NCBI GenBank assembly: GCA_025455245.1
Contig: JALOMX010000047.1
Coordinates: 1 to 9,806 of the forward strand
Reading direction: 5' to 3'
Origin: Chitinophagaceae bacterium
GTDB lineage: Bacteria; Bacteroidota; Bacteroidia; Chitinophagales; Chitinophagaceae
DNA length: 9,806 nucleotides
The position numbers and the translations under genes are program-made. The notes beneath the pieces are model-generated. The model was not told the origin of the DNA. It saw only the letters and a program-made list of their open reading frames with translations, and ran no database searches. Each line of letters opens with the position of its first letter. The stretch's first letter is position 1. Below, in pieces: positions 5,721-9,806 of the stretch.

Positions 5721-6385
5721 TATGGAAGTCAATTATGCTCAGGCAGGTAGCCGGATTGGATATAAAAGAATTACCCTCCATCATAATCCGGTCCGGCTGG
5801 TTCATACCACTATTTGAAGTATTAACCGGAGTCGGTTTGCTTTTCAACCGTACCCGAAAATTGTCATCAGCCCTGTTGATCTCCATGCATGGGTTCCTCC
5901 TTATTTTTTCAGGAAACTGGCTTTGGCATCATAACCGGATAGTAATTCCCTGGAATGCAGGCTCGATGATGCTTCTTTACGTTGGTATTTACAAACAACC
6001 ACTTCCTGAACTACACGTCAATGGCATATACAACAGGATGATGGTAGCTTTTACAATTGTCCTTTGGGCAATATTACCTTCATTGAATATGGTTGGGCTT
6101 TGGGACTCCTATTTATCCATGAGCCTTTATTCCGGAAAAACAACACAGATGTACGTTTGTACCAGAAAAGAAGACATCCCCGCCGAAATCTTAAAAACAT
6201 TACCGCCTTTGAAAAATTCAACCAAATTCTGCCCGGATCAATGGTACTTCTCCATTCAAAAATGGGCCTTACATGAAACAGCGGTCCCGGCATACCCCGA
6301 GAAAAGATCATACAATAAAGTGATCAGTAATTTAAAAAAAAGATACCCCGGCTGGAAGTTTCAGACTTTCTGTATTGAGCCATGA
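5675..6385 (+). CDS. C-terminal part of the frameshifted DoxX/HTTM-like membrane protein
   Basis: This frame is open from a GTG at 5564, but the first ~37 codons are only the shadow of the upstream half; protein-like sequence begins at YFYSGLSKFNP (5672 on). The first internal ATG is at 5735. Later landmarks are a helix with FIPLFEVLTGVGLLF, then ALLISMHGFLLIFSGNWLW, then VIPWNAGSMMLLYVGIY, a layout seen in DoxX/MauE/HTTM-type proteins (helix, 'E-x-x-x-G' turn, 'H-x-x-x-x' helix, 'PWN' helix). A further helix ending LPSLNMVGLWDSYLSMSLYSG precedes a soluble tail of about 90 residues with FCPDQWYFSIQKWAL and VPAYPEKRSYNKV, probably periplasmic. The stop is TGA at 6383-6385. Selection on the whole downstream half looks intact, so the break may be recent or artefactual. 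Role unknown; adjacency to the hydroxylase suggests a membrane-lipid or redox partner. Confidence 0.6.
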   Translation, partial: FYSGLSKFNPHFIRIIWKSIMLRQVAGLDIKELPSIIIRSGWFIPLFEVLTGVGLLFNRTRKLSSALLISMHGFLLIFSGNWLWHHNRIVIPWNAGSMMLLYVGIYKQPLPELHVNGIYNRMMVAFTIVLWAILPSLNMVGLWDSYLSMSLYSGKTTQMYVCTRKEDIPAEILKTLPPLKNSTKFCPDQWYFSIQKWALHETAVPAYPEKRSYNKVISNLKKRYPGWKFQTFCIEP

Positions 6386-6482
6386 GGCCTATATAAAATT
6401 CACCGTACAAAAGATCTACATGATGTGCGTTGATTTTGGATGCCTCAACAAACAATGCCATCCGAAATAAACTATTGAACAG

Positions 6483-6515
6483 AAAAAACAGGATTAGCCT
6501 GCATGCCGCATCCTG
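6483..6515 (-). terminator. Possible intrinsic terminator of the amidohydrolase gene
   Basis: On the minus strand CAGGAT (6515-6510) and ATCCTG (6494-6489) form a 6-bp stem, followed immediately by six T (6488-6483). The loop is 15 bases and GC-rich. The element lies about 85 bases past the amidohydrolase stop at 6601, in the correct orientation. The short stem keeps the confidence moderate. The rest of 6386-6600 shows no supported gene. Confidence 0.45.
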
Positions 6516-6600
6516 CTTCTTCATCAAACATGAATTTATCAACTGATTGAACACAAAGGAAAAACAACCTTCATCATTCAGAGCAAACCCTGCTGTTTAT

Positions 6601-8319
6601 TTACTGCCTGTATTTTACTTTCCCTCCAACCATGGTCATCAGAATTTTTGTTCCCAATATTTCTTCATCACCACAGGTAAGAAGGTTGTTTGAAAGCATT
6701 ACAATATCGGCATACTTTCCGGGAACTAAGGACCCTTTTTCTTTTTCTTCAAACTGAGCGATGGCATTGGCCATGGTGTAAGAATACAAAGCCTGTTCAC
6801 GGCTCAGCCTTTCTTCCGGGTAAAATGCAATACCCGATTTTCCTTTTCTGGTAACAGTGGCATAAAAATTGGCTATGGGGTCCGCATCTTCTACGGGCGC
6901 ATCCGTTCCGTTGTTTACAAGCACCCCGGCATCCCAAAAAGACTTCCACATATAGGCCCCTGTTTTGCAACGCTCGTTTCCAAGCCGCTTCGGGGCAAAT
7001 GGTGCATCGCTTGTGCAGTGTATTCCCTGCATACTTGCAATAATCCCCCATTCTTTGAACCTTGGTATTTCGGCAGGGTGCACATGCTGTGCATGCTCTA
7101 CACGCCAACGGTGGCTCCTTGACTTATCCTTTGCTATCTGCTCTGCAAAAATATTGACGGTTTCCCTGTTTGCCCGATCGCCGATAGCATGTACGCAAAG
7201 CTGCAGTCCGTTATCCCAACACCATCCTGCAATGGCTTTCAGCGAATCCATGGGAAAAGTATTTTGCCCAAAGAAACCAAGCCTGTCGGTGTAGGGGGCC
7301 AAAAGCCATGCACCGTAAGATCCAAGCGCACCATCAAGAGAAACCTTTACTGCCTTAACCGTCAGAAATCCATTGCCAGCATTTATCAATGGCAATTTGG
7401 CTTTATTGGCCTTCAGATTTTCAAGACTTTCACGAAGCATCATCCAATGCCTTATTTGCAGTTGCCCTTTGGCCGCAAGGTCTTCCATCCATACCATCTG
7501 TTCAAATGACGAACCGGCATCCACAAAGCTTGTAATCCCCTTTCTTAGGCAGTCATTTTCTGCAAGTTCAATCCCCTTACGCCACTTTTCTTTGCGCTGC
7601 TCATCAGTCTGCTGACGAACATATTCACTGTATGGCCTTCTTACAAGCCCCATAGCTGTTTCTTCAAGCACCCCCACGATATTTCCCGCAGGGTCCTTTA
7701 CAATATCGCCCCCATCCGGATTGGGCGTTTCTTCGTTTACGCCGGCAATTTCAAGCGCTTTGGAGTTTACATAAACAGAATGACCGCTTGCATGTGTCAG
7801 CATGACGGGATTATTGGGTGAAATGCTATCGAGGGCGCTTTTGTACGGGTAACCAAGATGGTTAGCCAAAGGGGTTTTATCCCACTTTTCCTGATGCCAT
7901 CCCCTGCCAATGATCCACTCGCCGGGTTTGGCAAGTTTAATGGCAGAATCGAGCCGTTGAAGGGCTTCGTCCCAATTAGCAACGGTCATTAAGTTAATGT
8001 CACGTAAAAAATCACCGAGGCCGTGAATATGCCCGTGCCCTTCAATAAAACCGGGCATGACAAACTTTCCTTCTGCATCTATTACTTCGGTCTTTTCATC
8101 GATATACAATCTTGCTGAATCATTTGTGCCTGCATATACAATAATTCCATCTTTTATGGCAAGAGCTTCAGCACTTGTCCTGAGGCTGTCCGCTGTATAA
8201 ACGGTTGCATTTACAATAACGGTGTCGGCACCTCCCTTTTTACCATTTGAACAACTGCTTAAACAAGATGCACATACCAAAACGATCCATGAAACGCTCC
8301 GAATAAGATTAATGGTCAT
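6601..8319 (-). CDS. Lipoprotein amidohydrolase, YtcJ-like amidohydrolase family 3
   Basis: The protein has 572 residues. An N-terminal signal with lipobox Leu20-Ser-Ser-Cys23 predicts a lipid-anchored envelope protein, unlike many cytosolic YtcJ relatives. Residues about 32-90 are the N-terminal part of the composite beta-sandwich (DTVIVNATVYTAD, then VIDAEGKFVMPGFIEGHGH). Metal-site residues of the amidohydrolase superfamily are present: His95 and His97 in GHGHIH, a Lys325 candidate for the carboxylated lysine in VKVSLDGALGS, His377 in CVHAIGDRA, His409 in VEHAQ, and Asp473 in GTDAPVE. C-terminal GSLVPGKYADIVML (529-542) is the usual closing block. The family hydrolyses amide, cyclic amide or formyl bonds; the substrate here is unknown. 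The ATG lies 104 bp from the divergent S46 peptidase start. No TAnnTTTG element was found for this strand. A possible terminator follows at 6483-6515. Family assignment is secure, substrate is not. Confidence 0.88.
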   Translation of the reverse strand: MTINLIRSVSWIVLVCASCLSSCSNGKKGGADTVIVNATVYTADSLRTSAEALAIKDGIIVYAGTNDSARLYIDEKTEVIDAEGKFVMPGFIEGHGHIHGLGDFLRDINLMTVANWDEALQRLDSAIKLAKPGEWIIGRGWHQEKWDKTPLANHLGYPYKSALDSISPNNPVMLTHASGHSVYVNSKALEIAGVNEETPNPDGGDIVKDPAGNIVGVLEETAMGLVRRPYSEYVRQQTDEQRKEKWRKGIELAENDCLRKGITSFVDAGSSFEQMVWMEDLAAKGQLQIRHWMMLRESLENLKANKAKLPLINAGNGFLTVKAVKVSLDGALGSYGAWLLAPYTDRLGFFGQNTFPMDSLKAIAGWCWDNGLQLCVHAIGDRANRETVNIFAEQIAKDKSRSHRWRVEHAQHVHPAEIPRFKEWGIIASMQGIHCTSDAPFAPKRLGNERCKTGAYMWKSFWDAGVLVNNGTDAPVEDADPIANFYATVTRKGKSGIAFYPEERLSREQALYSYTMANAIAQFEEKEKGSLVPGKYADIVMLSNNLLTCGDEEILGTKILMTMVGGKVKYRQ

Positions 8320-8387
8320 ACAGAAATTTTAAGTTTAAATCAAGCTTTTTTATGACAAACAGCCAATAAGACGTAGGATCAATCCCG

Positions 8388-8395
8388 TACCTTCG
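8388..8395 (+). promoter_or_regulatory. Putative -7 element for the S46 peptidase gene
   Basis: TACCTTCG differs from TAnnTTTG at one position and lies 28 bases before the ATG at 8424, giving a leader of roughly 20-25 bases. No -33 TTTG is seen at the expected distance, so this is tentative. It sits in the 104 bp shared with the divergent amidohydrolase. Confidence 0.35.
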
Positions 8396-8423
8396 GCGCA
8401 ATTTAACATTAAACCTGATTGCT

Positions 8424-9806
8424 ATGTTCAAACAAAGGATTTTTGGGCTATTTGTTATTCTTTCCGTCTTGTTAAGCAATGCATTTGCCAATGAGGGGAT
8501 GTGGCTGCCCCAATTGCTCGGACAGCTCAATGAGAAAGAAATGAAGGCAATGGGCATGAAGATATCGGCCAAAGACATCTATTCAATCAATAGCGGTAGC
8601 CTGAAAGATGCCATCGTCAGCTTCGGGGGATTTTGTACGGCAGAGGTCATCAGTAAGGAAGGTTTAATACTCACAAACCACCACTGCGGATACAGCGCCA
8701 TACAAAACCATACCACCCTTCAGAACAATTACCTGAGGGATGGTTTTTGGGCCATGGATAAAACGCAGGAACTCCCTAACCCGGCTTTATTTGCAACATT
8801 TATTATCCGCATTGATGATGTAACCGACAAAGTGCTCAATGGAGTTAACCCATCCATGACGGAAAGCGAACGGCAATCAAACATTGATAAAAATATCAAT
8901 GCATTGAAACCATCTGTCCAAAAGGAGGAATGGCAGGATTTTTTTATCAGGGCATTCTTTGACGGCAATAAATATTATCTGTTTGTTACTGAAACATTCA
9001 GGGATGTAAGGCTTGTGGGAGCACCACCCTCCGACATTGGTAAATTCGGGGCCGATACAGACAATTGGATGTGGCCAAGGCATACGGGGGACTTTTCCCT
9101 GTTCAGGATATATGCAGGGCCCGACAATAAGCCCGCGGCATATTCCAAAGACAACAAACCCTATATCCCTAAAAAGGCGCTCACCATCAATACCAAAGGT
9201 TTAAAGGATGGTGACTTTACCATGGTTTTTGGTTTTCCCGGTCGTACCCAACAATACCTGCCCGCAGCAGCCCTGCGTCAAACGCTTGAATATACAAACC
9301 CCTATAAAATCAGCATCAGGGATCAATCGCTTAAAACAATTGACGGATTTATGCGGGCAGATGAGCAGGTAAAAATTCAATATGCTAGCAAGTATGCATC
9401 CACAGCCAATGCATGGAAAAAATGGATTGGCGAAGTACAGGGTATGCAATTCAGCAAAGCGGTTGAGAAGCGGTTAAACTATGAAAAGAAATTTCAGCAA
9501 AGGGTGGATGGAAACCCAACCTTCAAAAGCAGTTACAACAACCTGCTGCCAAAATTGAACGAACTGTATGAGCAGATCAATCCGCTGGCAAAAGAGAGGG
9601 ATATCTACACCGAAACCATTTTACAAACAGAATTGCTCAGGCATGGAACAACCATCAACCGGTTTTTGAATGCGATAAACAGCGGACAAAATGCGGAAGA
9701 AGAAAAGAAAAGGCTGATAACTTTATCAAATACTTTTTACAAGGATTTCAGCCCTGCAGTGGACAAAGAGGTTGCAAAACTTTTGTGGATGAATTACCTC
9801 GTCAAT
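8424..9806 (+). CDS. S46 family dipeptidyl-peptidase (DPP7/DPP11 type), 3' end outside window
   Basis: The frame is open for 461 codons to the window edge; full-length family members are about 700-720 residues, so roughly the C-terminal third is missing. A signal peptide is clear (FKQRIFGLFVILSVLLSNAF, cleavage near ANA/FANEG), followed by GMWLPQ, the standard start of mature S46 enzymes. The trypsin-like His lies in LILTNHHCGYSAIQ (His87, next to Cys88), and the Asp in NWMWPRHTGDFSLFR (Asp223), both hallmark blocks. VFGFPGRTQQYLP (268-280) is also conserved. The catalytic Ser and the Gly/Arg residue that separates DPP7 (hydrophobic P1) from DPP11 (acidic P1) lie beyond the window, so the subtype cannot be decided. 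These periplasmic enzymes release dipeptides from oligopeptide N-termini for uptake in Bacteroidota. The neighbouring gene is a divergent lipoprotein amidohydrolase. Confidence 0.93.
   Translation, partial: MFKQRIFGLFVILSVLLSNAFANEGMWLPQLLGQLNEKEMKAMGMKISAKDIYSINSGSLKDAIVSFGGFCTAEVISKEGLILTNHHCGYSAIQNHTTLQNNYLRDGFWAMDKTQELPNPALFATFIIRIDDVTDKVLNGVNPSMTESERQSNIDKNINALKPSVQKEEWQDFFIRAFFDGNKYYLFVTETFRDVRLVGAPPSDIGKFGADTDNWMWPRHTGDFSLFRIYAGPDNKPAAYSKDNKPYIPKKALTINTKGLKDGDFTMVFGFPGRTQQYLPAAALRQTLEYTNPYKISIRDQSLKTIDGFMRADEQVKIQYASKYASTANAWKKWIGEVQGMQFSKAVEKRLNYEKKFQQRVDGNPTFKSSYNNLLPKLNELYEQINPLAKERDIYTETILQTELLRHGTTINRFLNAINSGQNAEEEKKRLITLSNTFYKDFSPAVDKEVAKLLWMNYLVN

Noticed and set aside
6324..6554. 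Minus-strand frame of 76 codons between the membrane gene and the amidohydrolase
   Set aside because: It overlaps the conserved 3' end of the membrane gene, contains the probable terminator, and has no recognisable family.
6965..7615. Several plus-strand frames of 80-109 codons within the amidohydrolase gene
   Set aside because: They are antisense to a complete amidohydrolase with all metal ligands and show no independent coding signal.

Overview
The window looks like chromosomal DNA of a Bacteroidota bacterium, most likely from the Chitinophagaceae/Sphingobacteriia side. The evidence is TAnnTTTG-type -7 promoter elements, almost no Shine-Dalgarno sequences, an S46 dipeptidyl-peptidase, a Reg_prop beta-propeller end, and a secreted S41 protease relative. 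The lineage call is inference from gene content and signals; no rRNA or other phylogenetic marker is present.

Layout. Bases 1-120 are the 3' end of a beta-propeller protein. Bases 121-628 are about 500 bp without a convincing gene but with several inverted repeats. A secreted S41-type peptidase relative (629-2068, +) follows. A minus-strand pair comes next: a PLP-dependent cysteine desulfurase (2685-3812) and, 7 bp downstream of it, a guanine deaminase (2195-2677). A 141 bp divergent promoter region separates this pair from a plus-strand pair: a membrane di-iron hydroxylase resembling alkylglycerol monooxygenase (3954-5234), then a polytopic membrane protein whose frame breaks at a run of five T (5277-6385). 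A lipoprotein amidohydrolase of the YtcJ type (6601-8319, -) is divergent from an S46 dipeptidyl-peptidase (8424 to the window end, +).

How the genes may work together. Much of the region is scavenging and turnover. The S41 relative and S46 enzyme act on peptides in the envelope, the amidohydrolase is probably an outer-membrane or periplasmic lipoprotein hydrolase, and guanine deaminase salvages purines. The desulfurase supplies sulfane sulfur for Fe-S, thio-tRNA or molybdenum-cofactor sulfuration. The hydroxylase and its downstream membrane protein form a probable membrane-lipid module. These links are inference from adjacency.

By eye the first ~2.1 kb is more AT-rich than the rest, and the non-coding 150-430 stretch looks like a folded, possibly dispersed repeat. 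I see no CRISPR array, tRNA, rRNA, transposase or phage gene, and no clearly new multi-gene system. The points most worth a second look are the non-PDZ insert in the S41 relative, the folded intergenic block, the frameshifted membrane gene beside the hydroxylase, and the deaminase-desulfurase pairing.
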